Below, piece by piece: positions 1 through 12,231 of a DNA stretch of 64,000 bases. Position numbers and translations under genes: made by a program. The notes under the pieces are model-generated. The model worked only from the letters and a program-made list of their open reading frames with translations. It was not told where the DNA came from and searched no databases. This DNA is from Entonaema liquescens. Taxonomy: Eukaryota > Ascomycota > Sordariomycetes > Xylariales > Xylariaceae. Where the stretch lies: positions 2,728,001 through 2,792,000 of the forward strand of contig CADCSX010000003.1 in the NCBI GenBank assembly GCA_902805475.1, read 5' to 3'. The first letter of the stretch is position 1, and every line of letters begins with the position of its first letter.

Positions 1-2661
1 ACCCCTTTATCCGAGCAGAAGCATTACTTGCTAGGTTATCTTACTTTTCAAGTAACACCTAAAGTAATCGAGAAGATACTAATTTTAGGTTAGGTAGCCA
101 TACCTTAGGCAGAGGAAGTCCAAAGCAAAAGATCAACATAAGTTAACTATACGAGGTAACAACCTAACTTAACTGGGGGAATTAGCGATGCAATTCGTCA
201 GTGATGATAAGCTTGATCCGTGGATACTCTCTGGCATCTTCCTGCCAGCAATATTGACTGTGGAATGGTCCATGCTATTTCCATCACTCAAGGGCTTCCA
301 GAAGAGCAGAAAATCACCATAGAACGCCCTAGACACAAAGGCGACTAAACTATATGTCATTCTAGCCCAGTGGGGTATTCTATTTTCAGCTACCGAATAA
401 TGCCATATAAACAGGGACGGTAAGGCTTGATAATAAGGAAATACTGTCGACAACTCTAAAGCAGTCAACTAGGTACCTACCTAATCCACTATATTCACCG
501 TTAGACAGGAAACATACAACCTCCAAATCGAGTTCTAGGCCGACCCGAGGAGGAGGATGATTGATAAACTATACAACATAGATCCTTGCCATCCAATTTT
601 AGAACAGATTCAACTCTTCTAGGCCTACTTATTTTCTCCTTTCCCTCGGTCGTGGGGGGAGACAAAATAGTTTAAGCTGGGCACATATTTCTACCACGGC
701 GCTGGTAGGAAATGCTGACGCTATCAATAGCATATGGTAGCGTGCTATGCTGCAGCTTGCAAACACAGTTTGACAAGGCCTGCGTAATCAAGCCAAGCTA
801 GGGTGACGGATGAATGCATTACTAACGCGCGAAGTCTGGTTTGGTACCAGTGACGTGATGGCTCAAAGCCTGGAAGGGAGTCGAGGCATGTGTAAGCAAC
901 CTATTGCGGTGTTCGGTGCTACTCGCTAGGCCTCAAGTCGGCGTTTCTACTGGGTGAGCATCCGCCGGGGTGCTCCAGGAGACGTCCGTGGCGAGCTGGA
1001 ACCGTCCAATGCCACATAATCCCAAGGCGCTCCGAAAGGAGGAATCTATCCAAGCTCCGTCCCCAGCCGGGTGGCATACGATATGATCTAGATTCTCAGT
1101 CGGCCATTCACTCTGACACCGGGAGACCATGTGGGCATACCCGAGTCACCGAACCTGATGTCAAGCTTACGACGATCCCACTCTAGACTCCCAAAAAGCC
1201 ACAAGGAAGATCCAACGGTGATTGGATACCGGCACTCTAGATCTGATCTATATCGTTCGATGAGCGGCCGCCTGTCGACCCTTTGGCGGACTCCGTGTTA
1301 TCTACGGCATCATATAGCGACCCTAGTCTCATCATGTTGCAGTGTATTTCGCAGTAGGATTGCGGCTCCCCGCACATCAACAAGATACTATCCTAGGAGT
1401 TGCGTCACTTGACAAGTAGTATCTATGTTGGTTTGAAAACGAAATGGCCTTTCACAAGCTCTGCTGAAAAGCTTCAAATATCGGTTCTCCAAAAAAAGGT
1501 TTGGACCCTGAGAATAGACGATGTTACGCTAGATCTATTTCTGGCATATTGTATTTTCCCGAAGCAGAATTCTCGGGACGAACTACCAGCTCCCAACCCC
1601 AATGCGGCGACGAAGCCTTATACCAACCATTGATCTAATGGCGTGACCCTCGGCCATTGGGCCCAAGTAACCTAGAATATCCTCTATCAGACCAGCCTCG
1701 AACGGCCAGTCTCCCGATTCTGCTTCTGGACAGCAGTGCAGCTTTCCTTTGTCCCCCAGTTCAAAGACTCATCCAGATTTTTCCAGATTCTCGGTTCTGC
1801 CAATATTGTTAGTCCCCTGCATGAAGCCAAACATATCGTGACATCTCGACGATGCTCCTCTACATGGCGACGAGTATCTCGAACCCACATGCCATGCTAC
1901 TGCATAGCGCAGTAGCTTGGGTCGGAGCCGTTGATTATATTGTTTGACGGATTGCTTCACATAAGCGAAAGAGTCTAAACGCTCGACCAGGACGAGTTCT
2001 AGAAGTTGGCATTTCCAAAAATAGAGAATCTCGAGCCGTCGGTGAGCGTCATCGTCCTTGGGTCCGACTCATTCGAACTGTCGAATGCTTCGTTGAGTGC
2101 CTAAGTCTAGTGCGCATCCCGCGATGATGTCTCCTTTCTGGCGATATCAGCCTGCGCTCGAGCCGGAAGGGATATCACCATATTCCAATATTTCCCCATG
2201 ATTGACGGCCTCCAGCGAGATAAGCGGATGACCGGCAAAGGTAGAACGAAGAACTTCAAAGAAAAAAAGTCTTCCCATGTGTGGTTCGTGGGTGGTCTGT
2301 TAGGTGGAAGGACTCGACCCGGTTAAAATCCCCTTCACCCCGGGTATATTATGCTATCTAAGGCCCAGCCGCGCCATAGCTCCAATATACCGATATTAAC
2401 AATAAATGAAGTCAACCTTGTTTTCAGGGAACGACTAGGCTCTTCTTATCTCTCGCGGAAGAGGGGGATTATGACGAATTGCCCTGGGAGGCTTTTGTAT
2501 AAATGTGGGTGACGACGGCGACGATCAGAGTATGTTTTGAGAAGATCACACAGACGACAGCAACATCTCAACGATATCAAATACTTAATTATCTAGAAAA
2601 CACATCACAGCATAGCAGCTGGGTTTGATACTTCGATATTCACGAAGAAAAGTAATTCGCC
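1..2661. other. Intergenic, no supported gene
   Basis: I see no reading frame with recognisable protein character and no tRNA or rRNA signature. Open frames here are short (under about 100 codons) and compositionally random. The last 170 bases are the promoter and leader of the secreted-protein gene that follows. Confidence 0.6.
2498..2503 (+). promoter_or_regulatory. Likely TATA box of the secreted-protein gene
   Basis: A TATAAA hexamer lies 164 bases upstream of the ATG at 2662 and is followed by a CA-rich leader (2540-2660) typical of fungal 5' untranslated regions. This is inferred from sequence and position only. Confidence 0.45.
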
Positions 2662-3282
2662 ATGCACCGAGTTGGCATTACCGCCCTAGCCCTTGCGGCT
2701 TTGGTCTCCGCAGCCCCCATCATCGAGCCGTCGAAGACGACGGAGCAGAGGGATATCGTCATCCCCGACCCGAACGATTGGCTCCCAGGGCCGGGAGGTA
2801 ACGTGCCGCCGCCGACCTTCACTTTACTACCTCCCATTACCGGAGGCTTAGAGCCGTCGACCAAGAAGCGTCAGGACACCGTCATAGTCCTCCCGCCTAT
2901 CACCGGCGGCCTCGACCCCTCCGACAAGAAGAAGCGACAGGACACGATCGGAATCGGCGATGGCAACTCTGACCCCGTGAAGGCACACATCAAGGCTTTG
3001 GAGCTCGAGTACGAGGCTTTGATTCATAACTTCGGCGCACACCCGCCCAAGCCCATTGCTAAGCGCATCGATGCCATCAGGGACGAGCTCCTGACCAAGT
3101 ATGGTATCAAGATCATTCAGTCACCAGACGGCACCACGACCACGTTCGTTCCCGGCAAGCGAGACGTCGTCGACAACGACTCTCTTCCCGAAGGCCCTTT
3201 CTTCCCTCTTCCGGGCTTCCCCGGCGGTCCGGTCACCCCCGACCCCGTGGTTCCGGGCGGCCCCATCGAGGTCAGCGACTAA
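2662..3282 (+). CDS. Small secreted protein with repeated Kex2 processing sites
   Basis: Uninterrupted 206-codon frame. Residues 1-18 form a signal peptide (basic start, Ala/Leu-rich core, Ala-Ala before Pro19). The rest has no membrane segment and no cysteine. Two near-identical segments share the core LPPITGGL followed by Glu/Asp-Pro-Ser and a basic cluster: residues 56-73 (KKR at 68-70) and 77-95 (KKKR at 89-92). Both clusters are followed by QDT. Further dibasic sites lie at 134-135 and 166-167, so Kex2 could cut the precursor into about five peptides. Residues 105-152 look helical and charged, and the C-terminus is Pro/Gly-rich. I recognise no named family. It could be a processed secreted-peptide precursor (RiPP-like or effector-like) or simply a propeptide-bearing wall protein. 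That it is a gene is well supported; its role is unknown. Confidence 0.8.
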   Translation: MHRVGITALALAALVSAAPIIEPSKTTEQRDIVIPDPNDWLPGPGGNVPPPTFTLLPPITGGLEPSTKKRQDTVIVLPPITGGLDPSDKKKRQDTIGIGDGNSDPVKAHIKALELEYEALIHNFGAHPPKPIAKRIDAIRDELLTKYGIKIIQSPDGTTTTFVPGKRDVVDNDSLPEGPFFPLPGFPGGPVTPDPVVPGGPIEVSD

Positions 3283-5779
3283 ACGGAGGGCACCGCTAGC
3301 AACACCGAAGGAGCGGGGGAGGATTCCCTACTTTACTGAATAAGGGGCCGTGTTTGGTAGTAGCGGAGAAGTTTCCTTGTACGAAAGAACTTGTCGAACG
3401 CAAAAAAGAAAGACCGAGCGAAGGGATCCAGGGGCGCTGGCGATATCCGGGTTGCTATTTTTCCTTCTGACGCTCTCAGATCCACTTAGATCGTTACCAA
3501 TAGTTTAGTAGTCTTATTATTTTTATTCCTTTTACGGATCTATTGATGCTTCAACGCCCCCTTACCTCGATCGCTTCTTTTTAGTACTACGTTCTAGAAT
3601 TGACTTGTGACTTGCTAATTTCGGGATGCTTGCGTAATGGACTACTTGTGAAATGCCGGCAGCAACGTGAGCAGCTGAATATGGGCTCTGTGGAAACCCA
3701 CTTCGACATACTATAGTAGTCCCGTTACAGTATCACTTGAGTCGTGGTCCCATCCGCTAAGATCGTAGGGCTGTTAAAAGCTTCGTGTATGCAATGTGGA
3801 ACATACACCTTTCACCGGCCCTCTTTCGGTCGAGGTTCGGTGAGCCTCCAGTAAAGCTAATTCCCGCTCATACCGGCGTTCTCTGTTATTCCGCTCTTAG
3901 CTCACTCCCTAAGGCTAGCCCAGTTAGAGCCCGCGACAAATCACGACTCTAGGCGTAGTTCCGCACTCGGCGGGGTCTACTACCGTGTTAGTGAGTACCG
4001 GGCGATCCGTTACTCGGACGAAGAAACGGCGGCACTCCTGCCATCTTTGCAACGGCGCGAGTCAGTTAATCTTATTGGGTGGGAATAGCGCAGAAAGTGA
4101 GGCTATGGTTCACGGCATCAATGGCTAGATTTCTTCTAGATGCCCTACCCAACCTCAAGCTAGTTACGAGAGGAAGCGCCAGAAACAACTGGATCACGGT
4201 TCTGACAAATAACCAAGTAACGTCTCCAGTAAATATGTACTAAGAGGCTATTAGACACCCACGTACGAGGTAAGGCGCTAGAATGGACTAACAACAAGAT
4301 AACTGCCGTACAGCACCGCTGGAACTTGAGCCTAACGCAGACTGGCAAAACATCTGATAGCTCGCCCTGTTTACCAATGTGCTGTACCCCTTCACTAGTG
4401 ACATTAACTATGATGCTTAGGTACAGCTATAGCGTAATGGCTACGGTGAGTCCCAACTATGAATTACTAGAATCGACGGTATCCGAGACCGTCCCAAGCA
4501 CGAAACTCACCGCTCGTAGTAGCTACCGTGTCGAAGCCAACTAAGAAAGCCGGCCCACGGGGAAAACCTTGAGCCTTTTTGAGTTGTCACTTGATAACTC
4601 TATCGGGAAACCTTCGCGTTGTGTGTCAGCGCCTCCTTTCTCCAGTAAATTGCTAACCAGAACATGTGGATAGTCGGAACTAGTACACATGGCAGCTTTT
4701 GATGAAGAGTAAAGTTCAGGTAGTTTAGTAAGCTAGGGGAAGTCCCGCGGAGATGATGCGTGAGAATGACGGGATAAAAAACGGTCACCGAGAAATTCCA
4801 CTTAAGGCTTTCGATAGCTAAGCGATTTAGCTTCAGGCCAAATCTAGAATGCGATAAAAAAGTGCCCGACGATAGACGCTATTTACCAAATCCACATTCC
4901 CAAGCCCAGCACCCAAGTGAGCTGTTTGCCTACCCAGTCGAAATTGTGGTTATACCGGCACCCCCCCCGAGGGACCCAGCGACTATGGAGCCGAGCCTGA
5001 CTTGTTTGTAAAGCGGTTCGCGCAGGAACCAAAATAGACTCCGCGATTCGTGTTTCCTGGAAACGGCACATCGATATCGAGCATGCTGCAAAGATGGATA
5101 AGATGGGCCCCTAAAACCATATTGTTGTCACGATCGTCAATCCTACCGTTGATAGCGCAAGGCACCCACGCCAGAGCTTGCTTATCCACAACAGACTCAT
5201 CCACATGTCTTTCACGTGATGGATAGGAATGCCGGAGTCTGCCTAGAATAAAAAAAAAAAAGGGTCAAAGGGTCAAAGACAATTTGACGAAACAAACCCC
5301 GTAAGTTCCAAAAGTTCATAGCTCATCATGCTTCGTGATACCGGATGCTCTACCTTTCCGGTTTTAGACATGGATGGACCCTGAGTGGGCCACGTTGATT
5401 TGTAGGGTCTCAGCCGAAAGGATGAAGAGGGAAACTATGTAGGAATAATCAATATATCATGTCACGTTGTTGTTGCGCCTGTCTCCCGTCATCAAAGACA
5501 TATTGGTCTCACATATTGAGGGAATACTGCGGTGGTATGGAAAGCTTAGCTTATAGACGGCGAACAGACGTAGGGCTACGCCGGACGTCACCATGATAGG
5601 GACGGATGCTAGACGGATGGCAACCGCTGACCCTTAAGGGACCTCGATATTACATACGTGGCTCTACAACAGCCTCGCTGCCTCGGGCGATTGATTGCTG
5701 GGACCAATCAGTTTTCGAGACATTAAGCTTACCGGCTTGAACTAACTGTAAGACACTCAGCCTCAGCGCGTGCTACACA
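3283..5779. other. Intergenic, no supported gene
   Basis: The first 300 bases are probably the 3' untranslated region of the secreted-protein gene. After that I find only short random frames on both strands and no repeat, RNA gene or recognisable protein remnant. Confidence 0.55.
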
Positions 5780-5829
5780 TATGGCGGACCATAGGAGCCA
5801 CTTTGCCAAAATCGATTTTTGGTGGCCGT
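5780..5829 (+). repeat. Left terminal inverted repeat
   Basis: This pairs with 6707-6756 on the other strand. It includes the 17-base near-palindrome around ATCGAT at 5806-5822, which differs from the right copy by a single extra T. Confidence 0.65.
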
Positions 5830-6131
5830 AAAGGGTAATTTATCCCTAGCGTACGCACAAGCCATATACATCATGTCTACTTATGCGTAATACGAGTCGC
5901 ATATGACTGTTAGATACATATTTTAAGCTTGACGACGAGGAATCTAACGTCTCGTACGAGGTTATATATAATTAAACTTTTTATTTAAAATTTTATTTAA
6001 TTTATTTAAGTAATTTCTTACGTTTATTTAATTAATTAAATAATTAAATAATTAATTAAATAATTAATTTAATAAATAATTAATAAATAAATAATTAATT
6101 AAATAATTAATTATATAAATAAATAAATAAA

Positions 6132-6248
6132 TAATTTATTTAATTTATTTAATTTATTTAATTTATTTAATTTATTTAATTTATTTAATTTATTTAATTT
6201 ATTTAATTTATTTAATTTATTTAATTTATTTAATTTATTTAATTTATT
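6132..6248. repeat. 9-bp tandem array (AATTTATTT), 13 copies
   Basis: Thirteen essentially perfect copies of a 9-base A/T unit are flanked by TAAA-type microsatellite. Because the unit is a multiple of three, it produces a spurious open frame of repeated Asn-Lys-Leu on the minus strand. Confidence 0.95.
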
Positions 6249-6384
6249 TATTTCGTTTATTTTTAATAAAATAAATAAATAAATAAATATACGAATTTTA
6301 TACAAAAATTAAAATTCGGTAAATTATATTATATATAATATAATTTAATAATTTAAAAAATTATATTAAAACAATATTTATTAA

Positions 6385-6500
6385 ATAAATTATATTATAA
6401 ATTATATTATAAATTATATTATAAATTATATTATAAATTATATTATAAATTATATTATAAATTATATTATAAATTATATTATAAATTATATTATAAATTA
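6385..6500. repeat. 12-bp tandem array (ATAAATTATATT), about 9.7 copies
   Basis: Nine perfect copies plus a partial copy of a 12-base A/T unit, independent of the 9-base array 137 bases upstream. Both lie within the AT core of the inverted-repeat element. Confidence 0.95.
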
Positions 6501-6706
6501 AATATTTATATATAATTTCGTATAAAATGTTTATTTAAATGTAATTTTTTTAAAATAATATATTATTTTTTTATAAAAATAATATTATTTTAACGGATAA
6601 TTTAAAATAATATATTTAATTTATTTATATAAAATATAAATATTAATTATTAAATTTTAAATATCTTAGCAATAAAATCGATTGGCGCTTAACTAAATCT
6701 AGTTTA

Positions 6707-6756
6707 GTGGCCGACCAAAATCGATTTTGGCAAAGTGGTACATATGGTCTGCCATA
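6707..6756 (-). repeat. Right terminal inverted repeat
   Basis: Inverted counterpart of 5780-5829, with a perfect 16-base palindrome CCAAAATCGATTTTGG at 6715-6730. Confidence 0.65.
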
Positions 6757-9700
6757 ATACACCATGATAGGTTTCGGGAAGCCCCAGTGAAGGACATGCG
6801 TATGTAACCACTAGGCTGAGAGGGGAATGTTCGGTAGTGTTATTAGTGTAGGTATGTAGTGATATGAACGATAAAACTGTCTTACCCATCCCAATACCCC
6901 CTTAGTTCAGATGGTTGGTAGAGAAAAGCCCAGAAGCTCCGACTCGACACACAATTGCGCACGTCGGTCTCACCCACGAGAATTCCACTTCGGGCGCGTG
7001 ACCAACGCCTTCAGGGCGGTGGAGGATAGGGGGAGGATAGATTATTACCTTCTCGAAAACCAACGCTGCCTGACACGAAAACAGAAATGTTGATCCAGGC
7101 CAGACCCATGTGGTAAGTTGTAAAACAGCATTCGCGGAAAGAGAATATCGGATTGGACAAAAAATGCCGAAAACACGTCCAGCCCACACGGAGCCGCAGG
7201 TGGCCTTCGTGTTCCCCCTCCCAAAACAAAAGCGACCATTGGCGTGGAGAGTTCCCCGGCCTGGCTATAACACTCGTACTATATACGTCGCCACGCTAAT
7301 AATATCGAGACACGACGATCTGACCGTGTCGCCGGCTCCGCTAGGATACTCCACCGCCTCCGCATCGGCATGGGAGCGGAAGACGTACGCAGCCTAGCGT
7401 CCGCTGCGCTGTAAGATGGGGGGGGAAGAGAGACAGAAAGGACAACCCCATTTCCCGCCGTGTCGTTCGCTTATTCATTTGCCGTAGGGCGAACGATGCT
7501 GCTGCTGCTCATTTGCCTAGTATGCATGAGACAAATATTACAACCATAGGCGGATGCCGTGGAACACCCTGACAGCTTTCTGCTTACTACAACTTCCGCC
7601 TGGGAAACTATCGAGAGTCCAATAAGGGCTTGGGAGAATTGCCTCTCATGATTTCGCTTAGGAGATGCATGCACAGCAACAACAATAATAACATGGACAG
7701 AATAGGAATCTCTATTGAAGTGTCCATGTAAAATACCTAGTCACCGCACCTTAGGTAAAGAGACACGCAATCAATTATTAGGCCCTTGTTAATGGGCTGA
7801 GCCGCTTAACTACTTGTTTCTACGTATCTGACCCGATCAGGACTTGTCAGTGGGGAATAACAGCCTGCTTTGGGATGTTGTGGAGGTGGAATGTTCTCTC
7901 CCAAGACACCGCAATGAGATATCAGGCACCTGATGAGGGTCGATGTCGACGATATTCCCCATTTCCGATGAATCGTGCTTCGAAAGGATTTGTGTCCCCT
8001 CGCCCCCTAGCAAGATGAGGCGTGAAAAAAAAAAAAACGCATGGACAGCCCTAATCACAGTCCTTATTTTAGCGTACCGTAGTTCCCCAGCGTGGGAGGC
8101 ATCGAGATGACACGCAGTTGAGGAGGATCAGGTGCCACGACTACATGGAGACTACGTAGACTGTGGGTGTTTCTTCTTTGTTGCCGTGTACTGTCCCTTG
8201 TGGAGATGGGGACAAGAAGCCTAGTCTAGTCCAATGGGTAGTGTACCACGGCCGGGAGATCATAGATCGAGGCATGCGATTTGTACCGCCCCAATCTCTC
8301 GTGCCTCGGGTTAGGAAGAAGAAGGAGAAGCAGAAGCAGGAAGTTAGAATATTTCCCCTTTATCAAACGGGACCACGTCACTACGTGCGCATGTCCCTTC
8401 CTCTTCCCCCACATACATGTGGGCGCAAACTCTCTTCGCTGCTTCGCTACAGCTTCCAGAGCTAAAAGCTAGAGCCAACGAAAAAAAAGGCCTTAAGGGG
8501 TACCCAGAGTTGACAGCGGGTTGCGGTGTGGAGGCTGCGAGCCACCTTTTGGGTTGGCGATGCCCTCATCGAACCGTGAGACTACCGACCTGGGTAGAGA
8601 TCAGGACCGGCAACGTCGCTCCGATTTGCTTCTGCGCATTTTTATTTCGGGTCTCCCTTGGGAACCTGTTCTCGCCGGCTCCATTGTCTTCTATTATGTG
8701 CTATGCCTACATAGGTCCTACCTAGTCAGGCACGCGTTACGGAGCACACTCACACGTAGCGGTCGAGACAACGTCCCAAAATGGGTACCACAGTAGGAGA
8801 GCGGACGAATGATATCTCGCGGTCTATCCTGTGTCCTGGCAATAAAACATGACAACTATAATGCAGAGCGCCTCTGGTGCCTGCGCCATGCGAACCTAAA
8901 GGACCTATGCGAATGTATGTTCTGTATGTACTCCATAATATCGAGTCTCTTCCGTTTGGCATTAGCCATTAGCATGTGCGAGAGCATGTGCGTAGTATCG
9001 TCTGTACGAAATGATTGTGCCTCTCCACTCGGAAGCAGGCGGCACTGTAACAGTTGATCATAAGCAAGCAGGCTTTTTGAGCCTTTCGATCCAATCTCCG
9101 CCCATATCTCACTCATATCAAACCTCTCTTTTTTTCAATATCACCCCTCACAGCCCTCTCTTAATAAGAGGACAGCGGAAATGAGTGGGTCCCCCATTCG
9201 CGATGAGGTCTTGGAGGGGATCTTAAGGAATCGAAATCTGGCCCAGGGAAGGGGGCGCGGAAGACTGGGGTGGGAAGCACAGCGCGAGGCATGAAGACAT
9301 GAAGAGAGAGAGGAGAGGAGCAAAGACCTTTCACCGCCATGTGCCAGTGAACCCAGGCCATCGGTCCAATCACCACGCGGAAGCAAGGGAAGCCGACCCC
9401 ATCACCATACCCGAATCATCGACTTGCATACGCATCTCGGACTAGGGACATAGAACCCGTCGACGCTGATTCGCTCGAGGCGAAAAGGACGGTAGGGAGA
9501 CAGAAATCAAGGAAGATGGTAAGAAGAAGCAGAAGAAGAAGAAGAAGAGAGAAAAAAGGGCTGCATCCATCGCATACTCACTTCCCACACACCAACACAC
9601 CGGGAGCGCGCTAGGTAGAGTCGAGGATAGAGAATAGAGATGCACTGCAACATAGGAAAATCATGCCCATGCCCTTGAACAATACAATACCACGGAAGAG

Positions 9701-10748
9701 GGCGGGCGCAATGCCTTTCTTCCTCTACGTTACCTACCTGGGGTAAACCAAGACCATCATCTTTCTCTCTCTTCTTTCTTCTCTCTTCTCCCTCAAGCCA
9801 GCCAGCCAGCCATAGAAGACAAGAGAACAGCGGGAAAGAAGAGGAAAAGAAGCGTCGCGCGGCGCCCCGAGCTACTGCACACTTGCGCGCAACACAGCGG
9901 TCCAACGCGAAATAAGGCTGCTGGGGTTCCTCTTTTTTTTTTTTTCTCTTACCTTTTCCAGTCGCCTCCCTTTCATTTACTAACCCGTGCAGTAGTAGCA
10001 GTAGTAGCCGTAGCCTGGGTTTTTACCGCAAGATTCATGTTATGTATGTAAGTATGGTAAGGTATTGTAATGTAGCGTGATGATTGATTGATTGATGGAT
10101 GGATGGACTTTGCCCCATATCGTGACAATTATCCAAGTACCAAGGATCTGCGCCTGGCTCTTTTTTTTTTTTTTTTTGTGCCCAAAACGGGGGGAGGGTA
10201 GAGAGCTTGTCTCCATACACACACCCACAGCCCATTTCCCATCGTACATGGTACGTAGCAAAGTACCAAGCAAGCAAAGCACCACCATTACCAAGCAGCA
10301 GCCCAGCAGCAGATGGATACCCATTAGATAGATAGATGGATGGATAGATGAGCTGTTGGTAAGGGAGGGGGAGAGGGGGACCAGGTACCGATCCGGGCAA
10401 GCCTCGAGCGCGGTTACCTAGCTAGCTAGGTAGCTAGCAAAGAGAGAGCTTACAACATCATAGCGACTTTGTAATAAAGTCAGTTAATTAGTTCTCAGAT
10501 TGCCAAGCCCCAAGGGCTAAGGTAGGTAGTCCCAGTCGAACAAAGTCCGAGGGGTTGGCTGGTTGCTTTCTTAATCGCTTCGCCAAATTGCAAATTTCGT
10601 AGGGCTGGGCTAGTTAGGTTCGTAGCGAACGGGCCGGTGTGAGATGAGCCCGAAGCGAAATAACACAAAGGAAACAAAGCGTCAGAAAACGAGAAGGAAG
10701 GGGAAGGGGACAGAGCGGTCGGGGCGCCGTAAGGAAAATCGGGGGGGG

Positions 10749-10779
10749 CAGTCAATCAGTCAGTCAGTCAGTCAGTCAG
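10749..10779. repeat. (CAGT)n microsatellite
   Basis: About seven and a half units of a CAGT tetranucleotide, with one imperfect unit near the left end. Confidence 0.9.
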
Positions 10780-10868
10780 AAAGAAGAGCGAGCGAGAACT
10801 CGAGATTATTATTTTTCTTGGCTCTCGTAACCAACCTTAGGACGGCCGTAGAAACTGTAGAAGCTAAT

Positions 10869-10894
10869 GCAGGCTTGCAGGCTTGCAGGCTTGC
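10869..10894. repeat. 8-bp tandem repeat (GCAGGCTT), 3.25 copies
   Basis: Three perfect copies plus GC, about 90 bases after the CAGT microsatellite. Confidence 0.9.
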
Positions 10895-12231
10895 GTTGCA
10901 TCAACGGCAGAAATGTGATTATGAGGACAGAACAATCTGCAAGCCGATGCACACTCGCAAGCCCTGCCCTGGCAAAGTAAGGCGAGTGGCGTCGGCAGCT
11001 TTCGCCCAATCAGCGCAACGGACGTGAAGCCATCACCCTGACCCAGATGTCAGTATTCTCATGATCATCAATGGTGTTGATGGGTTTGGTGGTTTGGTGT
11101 CCTAGCAAGAGGGTTTCGAAAGGCTGAGGTGAGAATGGATTTCACCAGTAATAAGCAAAGAGTAGAGTTGTCTAGGATACGAAGGACCTTGGAAATTCAA
11201 GACATGGTATAGTCTAAAAATTGTTAATAACGAATGGTGAGACTTCTCATTATGCCCCCTGGGACAACAATCACGAAGCACTGTCACTTGTGCGCAAAGT
11301 TGTAAAGCTAGCCATATTTTGGTGGTTAATGCGACTGCTCGCAAAAACATTGTATTGGTTTGTTGAGAGCCTATGGACGTCTTTTTGTCTCCAAAGGCTC
11401 CCCAAGAGGATCACCGTATCTGATCGGTGTCCATAGGTATAAACGTATAATTCTGCGCCAACAGATGCTGTTAAGCGCGGTTGAGGTTATTGGCCCCATG
11501 TCTGGTCTATTCAAATCCAGCTTCATATCCATCCGTAACTGGTCTTGATAACTTTTTTTCCCAATGGTTCTTCGAAATCAAGATCCATAAAAGCCTCTGT
11601 ATCCAATAGTAAAAGAAAACCGTTGGTATCATCCAAGCGAAAGTATCGACATCCCCTTTAAATGCAACCCGTGCAACAAAAAAAAAAAAAAACGACACAT
11701 TAGAAAATAACAAAGTTTGTGCAGAAATAGCCTTCCCAGCTTCAAACATCTCCATTTGTATGTTTTGCGCCGTGTAATAAATGCTTTCCCGTTCAGTCCC
11801 GGATTGTAAAATAAGATAAGTGGCTCCTTTGGTCCTTGGTCTTATGGATTGATCCTCATCTCTCAAGTCATCCACCAACTCCACGCTGATTAAACAAAGA
11901 AAAAAACATGACGTCGAAGTAAGTACAGGTTCGAAGGGCATAAAGATGCTCTGAAAATGCGCCGCACACGTGGAAGCGACCCTTTTTTTAGAGCTCCATT
12001 TTTGGGTATGGACTCCCGGATATATTCCTGTGTGTCCAATGGAATGTGTATTATAACGTAATATCAAGTTGAATTGGTTTTTGTCGAAGTGTATCCTTGG
12101 GTCTTGGGTCCGGATCCGTGGCTAGGTTATCCATGGTAAAAACTCCTATGGCCTATGTCCAGGTAATACGGCAATACAAGCCAAGTTAAATGCCTCCAAG
12201 GCAACATGGCAGCTACACATAATCAATGCAG

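Larger units (their letters stand above)
5780..6756. mobile_element. Putative non-autonomous TIR element with AT-only core
   Basis: The two ends are imperfect inverted copies of each other over about 50 bases. The left end starts TATGGCGGACCATA at 5780. Read on the minus strand, the right end starts TATGGCAGACCATA at 6756. Both then continue through CCACTTTG and the palindrome CCAAAATCGATTTTGG (one extra T in the left copy) into GG..GGCC. The element is 977 bp and encodes no transposase. Its core (about 5960-6665) is almost pure A/T and contains two tandem arrays. The TA at each outer edge would suit a Tc1/mariner-type TA insertion, but the class is inferred. Size, inverted ends and lack of coding capacity fit a MITE or decayed DNA transposon. 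Confidence 0.6.
6757..12231. other. Long non-genic stretch with low-complexity tracts
   Basis: No convincing gene. From about 9.1 to 11 kb the DNA is rich in purine/pyrimidine tracts, GAA and GATG/GATA runs, and homopolymers, as in long fungal promoters or 5' leaders. I could not find a coding region to go with them. The longest frame (minus strand, 11507-12067, 186 codons) is driven partly by a poly-A/T run and has no family I know. The last part (about 11.6-12.2 kb) is probably the 3' flank of the kinase gene. Confidence 0.5.

Noticed and set aside
6111..6305. Open frame of repeated Asn-Lys-Leu on the minus strand
   Set aside because: It is simply the translation of the 9-bp A/T satellite; there is no codon or protein evidence.
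9507..9905. 132-codon minus-strand frame
   Set aside because: Built on GAA/CTT microsatellites with Ser/Phe runs; a low-complexity artefact.
11507..12067. 186-codon frame on the minus strand
   Set aside because: Its middle is a poly-Phe run from a poly-A/T tract, it matches no family I know, and it overlaps what looks like kinase 3' flank. It could hide one exon-like segment (11750-11890), but support is too thin.
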